Below, piece by piece: positions 8,229 through 15,732 of a stretch of 30,868 bases of DNA. The translations under genes were made by a program, and so were the position numbers. The stretch comes from CALKMS01 sp036796755 (GTDB lineage: Bacteria; Actinomycetota; Aquicultoria; SKW223; CALKMS01), in contig DAIRCJ010000009.1 of assembly GCA_036796755.1 (NCBI GenBank), positions 1 through 30,868 on the forward strand, read 5' to 3'. Numbering within the stretch: the stretch's first letter is position 1; each line of letters starts with the position of its first letter. Under the pieces are notes generated by a model. The model saw nothing but the letters and a program-made list of their open reading frames with translations. It did not search any database and was not told the DNA's origin.

Positions 8229-8310
8229 TCTGTAAATAGTTTATCATAGAAAAAAAGCTTTCTTTATGAGAAAATCATTAAAGATTATTTGGCAAGGAGG
8301 ATTGATAGAA

Positions 8311-8856
8311 ATGACTGGTTTAATTCTCGGGTTGGTTGGTCTGGCTGTTTTAGCTTTAATAGTTATTTTTAATCGGCTGGTTATTTTAAGAAACAGGTGT
8401 CGGAATGCCTGGCACCAGATTGATGTTCAGTTAAAAAGGCGTTATGATCTCATCCCCAATCTCATTGAAACAGTAAAAGGTTATGCTGCTCACGAGAGAG
8501 AACTTTTCGAAAAGGTTACAGAGGCTCGAGCCCGAGCTATTCAAGCTCAGGGGGTAAAAGAGCAAGCCGAAGCAGAAAATGCTCTTTCTTCCACTCTCAG
8601 GACGCTTTTTGCGGTGGCTGAAAACTATCCTGATTTAAAAGCTAACCAGAATTTCCTTTTGCTCCAGGAAGAACTGGCTGGAACTGAAAGTAAGATTGCT
8701 TATGCCCGTCAGTTTTACAATGACTGCGTGATGAGTTATGGCAATGCTCTCCAGGTTTTTCCTTCCAATATTGTGGCTTCAATTTTTGGCTTCCAGCCTG
8801 CTGAGTACTTTGAGATTGAAGAAGGAGAAAAAGAAGCGGTAAAAGTTCAGTTTTAA
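8311..8856 (+). CDS. lemA: LemA family protein, 181 aa
   Basis: The protein has one N-terminal membrane helix (about residues 3-24) followed by the classical LemA phrase LRNRCRNAWHQIDVQLKRRYDLIPNLIETVKGYA and long helices typical of the four-helix LemA bundle. I place the start at ATG 8311 behind AGGAGG (8295-8300). An in-frame ATG at 8266 would add 15 residues before the membrane helix and has no ribosome site. The stop abuts the htpX start (TAAATG). LemA and HtpX commonly occur together and are thought to act in membrane-protein quality control; LemA's own biochemical role is unknown. Confidence 0.9.
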   Translation: MTGLILGLVGLAVLALIVIFNRLVILRNRCRNAWHQIDVQLKRRYDLIPNLIETVKGYAAHERELFEKVTEARARAIQAQGVKEQAEAENALSSTLRTLFAVAENYPDLKANQNFLLLQEELAGTESKIAYARQFYNDCVMSYGNALQVFPSNIVASIFGFQPAEYFEIEEGEKEAVKVQF

Positions 8857-9732
8857 ATGATTTACGAGGAAATATCCAAAAATAAGTTTCGCAGCTGGCT
8901 GTTGATCATAGTTTTTGTGGGGTTTGTTTTAGGGTTAGGCTGGCTATTTGGAAAAACTGCCGGTTATGGCTGGCTGGGTTTGGCTTTGGCTTTGATTTTC
9001 TCTGCTCTGGCGAGCTTTGGCAGTTATTTTTACAGTGACAAACTGGTTTTGGCAATTTCGGGAGCCCATCCAGTTTCAAGGGCCGAGGAACCTTATCTTG
9101 ATAATGTAATTGAAGGACTCTCAATTGCCGCCGGCCTTCCCAAACCCCGAGCTTATATAATTGAAAGTGAAGCCCTCAATGCTTTTGCTACGGGTCGAAA
9201 CCCGGAAAACTCAGCTTTAGCTGTTACCCGGGGACTCTTAAAGAAGCTTGATCGCTTAGAGTTAGAGGGGGTCGTAGCTCACGAGATGGCTCACATTGCC
9301 AACTATGATATTAAAATTGCTACTCTGGCGGCGGTTCTGGTAGGGACGGTAGTTTTGCTTTCCGAGTGGTTTCTTCGCTTTTTTTTCTGGGATGATTCTG
9401 ACCGGGATAGGGGTTTCTCGCCCTTTTTAGGGCTTTTAGCCTTTATTCTGGCTCTTTTAGCTCCTCTTTTTGCTACTTTAATTCAGCTTGCTTTATCCCG
9501 TAAACGGGAGTATCTGGCTGATGCGGAAGCAGCAAGGTTAACTCGCTATCCTGAAGGCTTGGCCAGCGCTCTGGAGAAAATTGCCAGAGACTCGACCCCT
9601 TTAGCTTCAGCCACTTCAGCGACTGCTCACCTTTTTATTGTTAATCCTTTCAAGAAAAAGAATATTTTTCAAAATCTTTTTTCCACCCATCCGCCGGTTG
9701 AAGAAAGGATTGCTCGTTTGAGGTCGATGTGA
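8857..9732 (+). CDS. htpX: HtpX, membrane zinc metalloprotease (M48), 291 aa
   Basis: This membrane protease degrades damaged or misfolded membrane proteins. Two N-terminal helices (about 15-33 and 36-58) precede the active site HEMAH (His142, Glu143, His146). A further helix pair (about 153-175 and 190-212) follows, and SRKREYLADAEA supplies the third zinc ligand glutamate. The length is normal for the family (280-295 aa). The conserved closing phrase STHPPVEERIARL is present. It begins directly after the lemA stop. Its own stop overlaps the next gene by 4 bp (GTGA), so lemA, htpX and the following gene are co-translated. Confidence 0.93.
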   Translation: MIYEEISKNKFRSWLLIIVFVGFVLGLGWLFGKTAGYGWLGLALALIFSALASFGSYFYSDKLVLAISGAHPVSRAEEPYLDNVIEGLSIAAGLPKPRAYIIESEALNAFATGRNPENSALAVTRGLLKKLDRLELEGVVAHEMAHIANYDIKIATLAAVLVGTVVLLSEWFLRFFFWDDSDRDRGFSPFLGLLAFILALLAPLFATLIQLALSRKREYLADAEAARLTRYPEGLASALEKIARDSTPLASATSATAHLFIVNPFKKKNIFQNLFSTHPPVEERIARLRSM

Positions 9733-10694
9733 AAAGATTATTTCAACGCTGGAAAATCTTCTTTTTTCTGGCATCTCCGCTTTTCGTCCTTTTGTTTTTC
9801 GGGTTGGTGCTTTATCGCCAGAACATAAGTTTAAAGAGCTCGGTTCCGAAAAAAACTCAATGGGAAAAGTTTGAAACCGCTATCGAAAGTTTAAGGGGGG
9901 AAGAATGGAAAACAAAGGTTAGTTATCCTTTCAGGTTTTATTATCAGGGAGAGGTTAATCTGGAAAGAGTTCAGTCTGACCTCTCTTTTTCACTTGAGGC
10001 AGCCCAGGCAGCTTTTTCCCGACGCTTCAATCAGCCTCTAAGGGTTTATCTTCTTAAGCCTGAGCAAGCGAGGAGAGTTCTGGGCAAAGAAAAGTCTTAT
10101 GTTTACTTAAAAGAAGACCCTTTCGCTCTCCTTTCACTTGATTATTCCCAAGAAGAAATGAATTTATTTACTTCTCGTCTCGTTTCCTACAGCCTTTCTA
10201 ACTCTGACAGCTCTTACTGGCTCAGAGAGGGACTGGCTCAGTATTTTGCCTTTGAGGTTTTAGGGAAAAGAGAAGGTTTTTTCAGTCCGAATGAAACTTC
10301 GGACGGTATTAACTGGATTAAACTTGAAAAAACCGGTGACATTTATGCTTTAAATGAAAAAGAAAGGGAAGATTTTTGCTGGCAGTCTGCCCGGGTAGTT
10401 AGTTATGTCTTTGCCAGGGTGGGAAGAGAAAAGCTCTCCTTTTTAACTGATTCTTTGTCCGCTGGAAGCAGCGGTCTGACCGTAGTTTCCTATCTTACCA
10501 ATCAAAGCATTGCCGATTTTAAAGCTGAAATGGAAAAAGAACTTTCTTCAAAGAAAAGCCCTTCACCAGAGAAAGAAAAAAATCGAGGACGGGATTTAAG
10601 CCGTTTAGCTTTGAATTTTTATTTGATAACTGTTTTGGCTATTCTTTTGGGCTCGGCTTTAACCTATTACCTCAGCTATCGCTTGAGAGATTGA
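9729..10694 (+). CDS. membrane protein with degenerate MA-type peptidase domain, 321 aa
   Basis: A helix at about 11-29 and another at about 294-315 anchor both ends, leaving residues of about 30-290 outside or in the wall space. The core resembles the peptidase-MA-like domain: a strand giving RVYLL, then WLREGLAQYF (164-173), which matches the second, glutamate-bearing motif. The first motif, HExxH, should lie about ten residues earlier, but the sequence there is SRLVSYSLS without any histidine, so two zinc ligands and the catalytic glutamate are missing. It is probably a non-catalytic relative. It starts at GTG 9729 within the htpX stop, and its stop shares a base with the mutM start. Linkage to lemA-htpX suggests an adaptor or scaffold in membrane proteolysis; that role is an inference. 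Confidence 0.65.
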   Translation: MKRLFQRWKIFFFLASPLFVLLFFGLVLYRQNISLKSSVPKKTQWEKFETAIESLRGEEWKTKVSYPFRFYYQGEVNLERVQSDLSFSLEAAQAAFSRRFNQPLRVYLLKPEQARRVLGKEKSYVYLKEDPFALLSLDYSQEEMNLFTSRLVSYSLSNSDSSYWLREGLAQYFAFEVLGKREGFFSPNETSDGINWIKLEKTGDIYALNEKEREDFCWQSARVVSYVFARVGREKLSFLTDSLSAGSSGLTVVSYLTNQSIADFKAEMEKELSSKKSPSPEKEKNRGRDLSRLALNFYLITVLAILLGSALTYYLSYRLRD

Positions 10695-11515
10695 TGCCTG
10701 AACTTCCGGAAGTCGAAACGATTGTCAGACAGCTTGAACCCAAGCTCAAAGGCCAGGCACTTGAGAAAGTAGAGATTATTGATTTTCGGGTTTTGAAAAA
10801 CGAAAACCCTGTTGAGTTTAAAAATCAGGTTGAAGGCAAGAAGATTCTAAAAATTGCTCGCCGAGGGAAGCTGATACTAATTGAGCTGGAAAAAAAGTTA
10901 ACAATTTTAATCCACCTAAAGCTTACCGGGCGAATTATTGGCTTTGAAGGGAGGCAAACCAAAAGAAATTCTTCCACCCGGGCTGTTTTTTACTTTAAAG
11001 ACAGGGGTTTTCGTTTTGATGATTTACGGAAATTTGGAAGCCTTTTTTTGCTCGGGTCAGCGGACAAAGAAGCTTTTCTTTCGCGTTTTGGTCCCGAACC
11101 TCTCGATGACTCCTTTAATCTGGAAAGTTTTGTTCATTTGCTTTCCCGGGAGGGAAGGAAAAAAATCAAGCCTCTTTTAATGGATCAAAGTTTTATCGCG
11201 GGAATCGGGAATATTTACGCCGACGAAATTCTCCATTTTGCTTCGGTTCGGCCTGACCGCTTGGCTTATACTTTAACGCCTGTCGAGGTGAGAAAAATTT
11301 TTGAGGGGATAAAAAAAGTCTTGACCGAAGCAGTTGAGGCCAAGGGAACTTCCTTTCGCGATTATGTTGATTTTTCCGGTCAAAAAGGGGATTACCTTTA
11401 TAGATTGAGAGTTTATCAGCGAACCGGAAAGCCCTGTTGCTATTGCGGAAAACCAATAAAAAGAATCCGCTTGGGAGGAAGAGGCACGCATTTTTGTCCT
11501 TCCTGCCAGAAATAG
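10694..11515 (+). CDS. mutM: formamidopyrimidine-DNA glycosylase (Fpg), 273 aa
   Basis: This enzyme removes oxidised purines such as 8-oxoguanine from DNA and nicks the abasic site. ATG at 10694, not the in-frame TTG three bases earlier, must be the start because the mature N-terminal Pro2 is the nucleophile, followed by Glu3 (PELPEVETI). Lys59 in RRGKL, HLKLTGR (74-80), the helix-two-turn-helix IAGIGNIYADEIL (168-180) and the zinc finger (cysteines 248, 251, 268, 271 with Arg263 in GGRG) are all present. The length is normal. It shares one base with the preceding gene. It ends 3 bp from the convergent phosphoesterase gene. Confidence 0.95.
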   Translation: MPELPEVETIVRQLEPKLKGQALEKVEIIDFRVLKNENPVEFKNQVEGKKILKIARRGKLILIELEKKLTILIHLKLTGRIIGFEGRQTKRNSSTRAVFYFKDRGFRFDDLRKFGSLFLLGSADKEAFLSRFGPEPLDDSFNLESFVHLLSREGRKKIKPLLMDQSFIAGIGNIYADEILHFASVRPDRLAYTLTPVEVRKIFEGIKKVLTEAVEAKGTSFRDYVDFSGQKGDYLYRLRVYQRTGKPCCYCGKPIKRIRLGGRGTHFCPSCQK

Positions 11516-11518
11516 TGG

Positions 11519-12475
11519 CTAAGGAAAGACGGGGGTTTTAAACTTTTGGGGGGGATAAGACTTTCCGTTTTCATCAATGACCTCAATTGTTAAAGTGTTT
11601 CCTTTGATCTTAGCTAAAACGAAGTGAGGAAAGCCTCCGTGAGCAAAGTCGGTGTAGGGGGGCGCCCCGGCGCAGCCGCTAATGATCTGATTTAGTCCCT
11701 GAAAACTTTTCTGGTTGAAAAAGTGTTCGTGACCAGCGAAAACTGCTTTAACTCCGCCTTTTTTTAAAACTGAAACTAGCTGGTCGCGGTTTTTTAAATT
11801 GAGAAATGATTGGTGCTTTCCTTTTTCTGCTTTCGGGTTCATCAAAGAAAAGGGTGGGCGGTGAAGAAAGACAAAGGTGCTTGAAGACGAGTTTTGTTTG
11901 AGGATCTGTTCAAGCCATTCCAGCTGTTCTTTGCTGATTCTTCCCGGTTGGCTTTCTGTGTCAAGGATAATAAAAAGGTAACCTTTCATTTTGAAAGCGA
12001 AGTAGGTTTGGGGATGAAGGTATTTTCGATAAAGCTGCAGGCCAGAAGTGTTTAGAGCATCGTGATTGCCTACGGCAACAAAGAAAGGAAGTTTGATTTC
12101 TTTGATTAGCGATTTGAACTCCTGATATTGTTTTTCATAGGTAAAACTATCGGTTGAGCCATAAACTGAGTCGCCAGTTGAGACTATTAAATCGGGGTGG
12201 ATTTTTTTAATTTGAGATAAAATTTTTTTAAAACCTTCTGGCTGGGCTAAAAGAGGGGAAGCCGGGCGGTTGTCGCCAAAAACGACCAGATTTAGCTCGT
12301 TATTTCCGCTTTTGGTTTCCCTGGAAGGGATCTGGTTTATTTTTATTTGGGGAATGCTTTCTGGTTCAGTTTTTTTAAAGCCGTGCTGGCAACCGGAAAA
12401 GAGCAATAGATTAAGGACGAGAAAAAAAGCAAAGAAAGAGCTTAATCCTTTTCGAGTTAAAAAAAACTTTAGCAC
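11519..12475 (-). CDS. lipoprotein-type metallophosphoesterase, 318 aa
   Basis: The N-terminus is a basic start and hydrophobic stretch ending in LLFSGC, a lipobox with Cys29 as the lipidated residue; phenylalanine at -3 is slightly atypical. The calcineurin-like metallophosphoesterase motifs follow in order: FGDNRP, STGDSV, VGNHDA, LHRPPF and AGHEHF. It is thus an exported dinuclear-metal phosphatase or phosphodiesterase, related to phosphodiesterase/alkaline-phosphatase-like Icc proteins. The start is GTG at 12475 with no clear ribosome site, the weakest point of the model. It is monocistronic and lies between two plus-strand operons. The substrate is unknown. Confidence 0.85.
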   Translation of the reverse strand: MLKFFLTRKGLSSFFAFFLVLNLLLFSGCQHGFKKTEPESIPQIKINQIPSRETKSGNNELNLVVFGDNRPASPLLAQPEGFKKILSQIKKIHPDLIVSTGDSVYGSTDSFTYEKQYQEFKSLIKEIKLPFFVAVGNHDALNTSGLQLYRKYLHPQTYFAFKMKGYLFIILDTESQPGRISKEQLEWLEQILKQNSSSSTFVFLHRPPFSLMNPKAEKGKHQSFLNLKNRDQLVSVLKKGGVKAVFAGHEHFFNQKSFQGLNQIISGCAGAPPYTDFAHGGFPHFVLAKIKGNTLTIEVIDENGKSYPPQKFKTPVFP

Positions 12476-12577
12476 GCCAATAGTTTAATAGATAACCGTT
12501 GTGATTTTAAATCTTTTTGAAACCGCGCTCCTGGGGCAAATCATTTAGCTATCTAACTTTTTATTTTTTTAAGGGTT

Positions 12578-12586
12578 TGGTAAAAT
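12578..12586 (+). promoter_or_regulatory. extended -10 promoter for the cDPG/rho operon
   Basis: TGgTAAAAT is an extended -10 element 33 bases before the GTG start at 12620. Upstream lies only an A/T-rich stretch (tttttattttttt) and no recognisable -35. A transcript would begin near 12593. Confidence 0.45.
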
Positions 12587-12619
12587 GTTGGCGTTTACTT
12601 CAGTTTTGAAAGGAGCCAC

Positions 12620-13420
12620 GTGCCTGAAGGAAAACCATTCATAATAGTCCAGATTTCGGATTTTCATGCTGGTTCTCAGTATTTCGTTTCCCATCTTTTG
12701 TCGCGGGCTATTAAGGAGGTAAACGATTATCATCCGGATCTAGTAGTGGTCACCGGAGACTTAACTGAGATGGGTTTTCGCCAGGAGTTTAGAACTGCCG
12801 CTTCTTTTCTGGAACAGCTGGACTGCCCAAAAGTTATAGTTATTCCGGGCAATCACGACTCGCGTAATGTTGGTTATCTTCATTTTGAAGAGATTTTTGG
12901 AGAACGAAATGTTTTTTTGAAGGCAGGAGAAGTTAATCTAGCGGCTCTGGACTCCACCCAGCCTGACCTTGACGAGGGAAGAATTGGGAGAGAGCGATAC
13001 CGCTGGCTTCAGCAAAACTTTGCTAAAGTAAAGGGCTTTAAAATTGTTGCTCTTCATCATCACCTGATTCCTATTCCCGGAACCGGTCGAGAGAGAAATA
13101 TTATTTCCGATGCTGGTGATTTCCTTGAAGTTTTAATAAACTGCGGGGTTAATCTGGTCTTAAGTGGCCATAAACATGTTCCTTATCTCTGGAAGATTGA
13201 GGATATGTTTGTTTTGACGGCCGGGACCACTTCTTCCTTGCGCCTGAGAGGATACAGCCGTCCGTGCTACAATCTTATCCAGGTTCATCCGGATAAAGTT
13301 TTAATTTATCGTTGTTTCCCTTTTGAAGGCAGTGAATTAACTGCCAAGTTTGAATTAAAACCGCTTGAATACTGTGTTGTTCCAAATCCCGGTCGGGGGG
13401 AGAAGAAATCGCCAGAGTAG
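12620..13420 (+). CDS. cytoplasmic metallophosphoesterase (CpdA/Icc-like), 266 aa
   Basis: This is a calcineurin-like phosphoesterase without signal peptide. The metal-binding motifs are complete: QISDFHAG (Asp, His), TGDLTEMG, PGNHDSRN, ALHHHLIP and LSGHKHVPY. Family members hydrolyse cyclic nucleotides or other phosphodiesters. The start GTG has AGGAG five to nine bases upstream. Its last 13 bases overlap the proposed start of the cyclic-2,3-diphosphoglycerate synthetase gene, and it is the first gene of that operon. A role in hydrolysing or regulating cDPG is therefore plausible, but it is an inference from position alone. Confidence 0.88.
   Translation: MPEGKPFIIVQISDFHAGSQYFVSHLLSRAIKEVNDYHPDLVVVTGDLTEMGFRQEFRTAASFLEQLDCPKVIVIPGNHDSRNVGYLHFEEIFGERNVFLKAGEVNLAALDSTQPDLDEGRIGRERYRWLQQNFAKVKGFKIVALHHHLIPIPGTGRERNIISDAGDFLEVLINCGVNLVLSGHKHVPYLWKIEDMFVLTAGTTSSLRLRGYSRPCYNLIQVHPDKVLIYRCFPFEGSELTAKFELKPLEYCVVPNPGRGEKKSPE
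13397..13410 (+). promoter_or_regulatory. ribosome site and probable ATC start of cDPG synthetase
   Basis: GGGGAG at 13397-13402 is followed five bases later by ATC at 13408. From this codon the frame reads x-ARVVVLVDGEHY, which aligns residue for residue with the N-terminus expected for archaeal cDPG synthetases (M-A-x-x-x-x-LVDGEHY). The frame contains no ATG, GTG or TTG between the preceding stop (13366-13368) and GTG 13453; only CTG 13372 and ATA 13369 are present. Confidence 0.6.
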
Positions 13421-14745
13421 TAGTTTTAGTTGATGGGGAACATTATTTTTCAGTGGTGGAGTCGGCTCTGGAAGAGATTAAGACCTGGGGCGACGAGGTT
13501 GTGGGCATTGTTTTTTTAGGAGGAACCGAAAAACTTTCTTCTTATAATTTTGAGGCTTTTAAAGCTCCGGTTTTTAAAGAAAAAGACTATTTAAAGAGCG
13601 TTAAAAAAGCTCTCCTTGAGCTTCAGCCAGAGATGGTGCTGGATTTGAGCGATGAACCAATCCTTGGCTATCGGGAGAGGTTTCAGCTTGCTAGTTTAAT
13701 ACTTTCCATGGGAGTTACCTATATGGGTTCTGACTTTCGTTTTGACCCGCCCGTTTTTTATGATGTGGTTAAGAAACCATCTATTGCTTTAATTGGGACT
13801 GGCAAGCGAGTGGGAAAGACAGCCATCTCGGCTTATCTTGCCCGCCTTTTAAAAGCTAACAACTACTGGCCTATAGTGGTAGCTATGGGGAGGGGTGGCC
13901 CGGCTGAGCCCGAGTTTTTGAGGGGAGACGAGGAAAATATTGACCCTTCTTATCTTCTCAAAGCCTGGAAAGAAGGAAAGCACGCAGCTTCTGATTATTT
14001 TGAAGATGCTCTGGTAAGTCGGGTAAAAACCATTGGTGCTCGCCGCTGTGGCGGGGGGCTAGCCGGAATGCCTTTTATTACTAATGTTCGCCGGGCGGCT
14101 TCAATGGCTAATACTTTAAACGGGAAAATAGTTATTTTTGAAGGCAGCGGAGCCTCAATCCCTCCCATTAAAGTGAATAAAACGATACTCACCGCTGCAG
14201 CTAACCAACCGCTCGAATATATTCTGGGCTTTCTTGGTCCCTACCGGCTTTATCTTTCCAGCCTTGTAGTTTTAACTCAGTGCGAAGAGCCTTTAGCCAA
14301 TCCCGAGAAGATTAGAGCCATTACCGATGGGCTGAAAAGGATAAAGCCGGAAGTTCAGGTGGTCTGGACCAGATTTCGCCCCCGACCTTTAGAAAGCATT
14401 AAAGGAGAAAAAGTGTTTCTGGTTTTAACGGCCTCTTCTTTAATCAGGGACAAACTGAAAGCTTATGTCGAAGAAAAATTTGATTGCGAGGTGGTCGGGA
14501 TCAGCACTAACTTATCCAATCAGGAGTTATTAAAAAACGAGCTCAGCCTTTTTGCTGACAAGTGCAGCCTGGTTTTGACTGAGTTAAAAGCTTCGGCGGT
14601 GGAGCTGGTTACTCGCTTTGCTCTTGAAAAAGGCTTGAAAATCGTTTATACTGACAATGAACCTGAAACAATCGGCGGCGACCTGCCACTAGACAAAGCC
14701 CTTCTTAATCTATCTCAAGAGGCAATAGCTAACTATAAACAGTAA
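13408..14745 (+). CDS. cpgS: cyclic 2,3-diphosphoglycerate synthetase, 445 aa
   Basis: This enzyme closes 2,3-diphosphoglycerate into its cyclic pyrophosphate form using ATP, a step known from thermophilic methanogens. The N-terminal block LVDGEHY (7-13) and FLGGTEK (37-43) are hallmarks. A P-loop GTGKRVGKT lies at 130-138, and EGSGASIPPI carries a conserved anion-binding loop. Starting at GTG 13453, the first standard codon, would delete LVDGEHY, so I place the start at ATC 13408, behind GGGGAG. The length then matches the archaeal enzymes (about 450-460 aa). It overlaps the phosphoesterase gene by 13 bp and is followed by 2-phosphoglycerate kinase. Assignment to the family is strong; the start is less certain. 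Confidence 0.85.
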   Translation: MARVVVLVDGEHYFSVVESALEEIKTWGDEVVGIVFLGGTEKLSSYNFEAFKAPVFKEKDYLKSVKKALLELQPEMVLDLSDEPILGYRERFQLASLILSMGVTYMGSDFRFDPPVFYDVVKKPSIALIGTGKRVGKTAISAYLARLLKANNYWPIVVAMGRGGPAEPEFLRGDEENIDPSYLLKAWKEGKHAASDYFEDALVSRVKTIGARRCGGGLAGMPFITNVRRAASMANTLNGKIVIFEGSGASIPPIKVNKTILTAAANQPLEYILGFLGPYRLYLSSLVVLTQCEEPLANPEKIRAITDGLKRIKPEVQVVWTRFRPRPLESIKGEKVFLVLTASSLIRDKLKAYVEEKFDCEVVGISTNLSNQELLKNELSLFADKCSLVLTELKASAVELVTRFALEKGLKIVYTDNEPETIGGDLPLDKALLNLSQEAIANYKQ

Positions 14746-14765
14746 AAAACTAAACAGTAAAAAAT
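14736..14765 (+). repeat. 15-bp tandem duplication containing two in-frame stops
   Basis: TAAACAGTAAAAAAC (14736-14750) is followed directly by TAAACAGTAAAAAAT (14751-14765), 14 of 15 bases identical. It covers the stop of the cDPG synthetase gene and the start of the kinase gene. Because 15 is a multiple of three, both copies place CAG TAA in the synthetase frame, and the kinase ATG at 14764 is in that same frame. Confidence 0.85.
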
Positions 14766-15732
14766 GAGAAAAAAGGCCCTTACCCAAAAGCATATAATCG
14801 TGACCGGCGAAAAGCATGGTCTTCCTTATTCCAAGGGATTGATGGCTTCGAGCATTATGGCTACCGGCCTTCCCCCAATGGAAGCTTATCGGGTAGCTCA
14901 AAAGGTGGAAAACGAATTGAAAGCCGAAAAAATCTTCCAACTAACTATTAACGAGCTAAATTGGCGAGTGGCAAAAATTCTCTCTGAGGAAGTTGGGGTT
15001 GAGTTTGCTGAGCGTTTTAAAAAGTGGGCTGCTTTTGAAAAACTGGATAAAGCAATTATTTTAATGATAGGGGGGACAACCGGAGTGGGAAAATCCACTC
15101 TCGCTTCCGAAGTAGCCCACCGTTTGGGTATAACCCGAATTGTTTCAACCGATGCCATCAGAGAAATAATGAGAATGGTTTATCCCGCGGAAGTAATTCC
15201 TGCTCTTCACGTTTCTTCTTTCGAAGCGGATAAAGTTTTAAGAATTCCGGTGCCACCCGGAGCTGACCCTTTGATTCTCGGTTTTAGAGAACAGACTTCC
15301 ATTGTGGTTCAAGGGATAAAAGCTGAGGTCAAGAGGGTTATAACTGAAGGGATAAATGCAGTGGTCGAAGGTGTTCACATTGTTCCTGGCTACATTGATT
15401 TCATTGAGGAGTTTAAAGATAGAGCAGTGATTATTCCTTTGATCGTCTGGATGGAAGACGAAGACGCTCATCGTAGCCACTTTTTCTTAAGAGAGATAGA
15501 TACTGAAGGGCGGAGACCTTACGAGAAGTATCGCCAGAACTTTGAGCGCATTCGTAAGATTGGGGAGTTTGTGAAAGGCCTGGCTCTGGAAAGAAATATT
15601 CCGGTAGTCAACTTTTCTTATCTTGACACTGCTGTTAACGATGTGTTACAAATTGTCTTCCAGCGAGTCTTTTCCTCTTCCGAAGCCCTGAGAGAATCCA
15701 TTAAACAAGAAGGGGAGGTTGATGTAGTTTGA
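14764..15732 (+). CDS. pgk2: 2-phosphoglycerate kinase, 322 aa
   Basis: This kinase phosphorylates 2-phosphoglycerate to 2,3-diphosphoglycerate, the substrate of the synthetase encoded just upstream. Residues of about 10-80 form an ATP-cone domain, as in archaeal 2PGK. The kinase domain follows, with P-loop GGTTGVGKST (103-112), the STDAIREIMR segment after it, and EGVHIVPGY in the centre. The length is close to the archaeal enzyme. No Shine-Dalgarno sequence precedes ATG 14764; a 15-bp duplication lies there instead, so translation may depend on ribosomes finishing the synthetase 18 bases upstream. The stop overlaps the transaldolase start (TTGA). The identification rests on the N-terminal cone plus P-loop pattern and on neighbour context. 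Confidence 0.88.
   Translation: MRKKALTQKHIIVTGEKHGLPYSKGLMASSIMATGLPPMEAYRVAQKVENELKAEKIFQLTINELNWRVAKILSEEVGVEFAERFKKWAAFEKLDKAIILMIGGTTGVGKSTLASEVAHRLGITRIVSTDAIREIMRMVYPAEVIPALHVSSFEADKVLRIPVPPGADPLILGFREQTSIVVQGIKAEVKRVITEGINAVVEGVHIVPGYIDFIEEFKDRAVIIPLIVWMEDEDAHRSHFFLREIDTEGRRPYEKYRQNFERIRKIGEFVKGLALERNIPVVNFSYLDTAVNDVLQIVFQRVFSSSEALRESIKQEGEVDVV

Noticed and set aside
8266..8310. Upstream ATG for LemA
   Set aside because: LemA proteins start just before the membrane helix; ATG 8311 has AGGAGG, while ATG 8266 has none.
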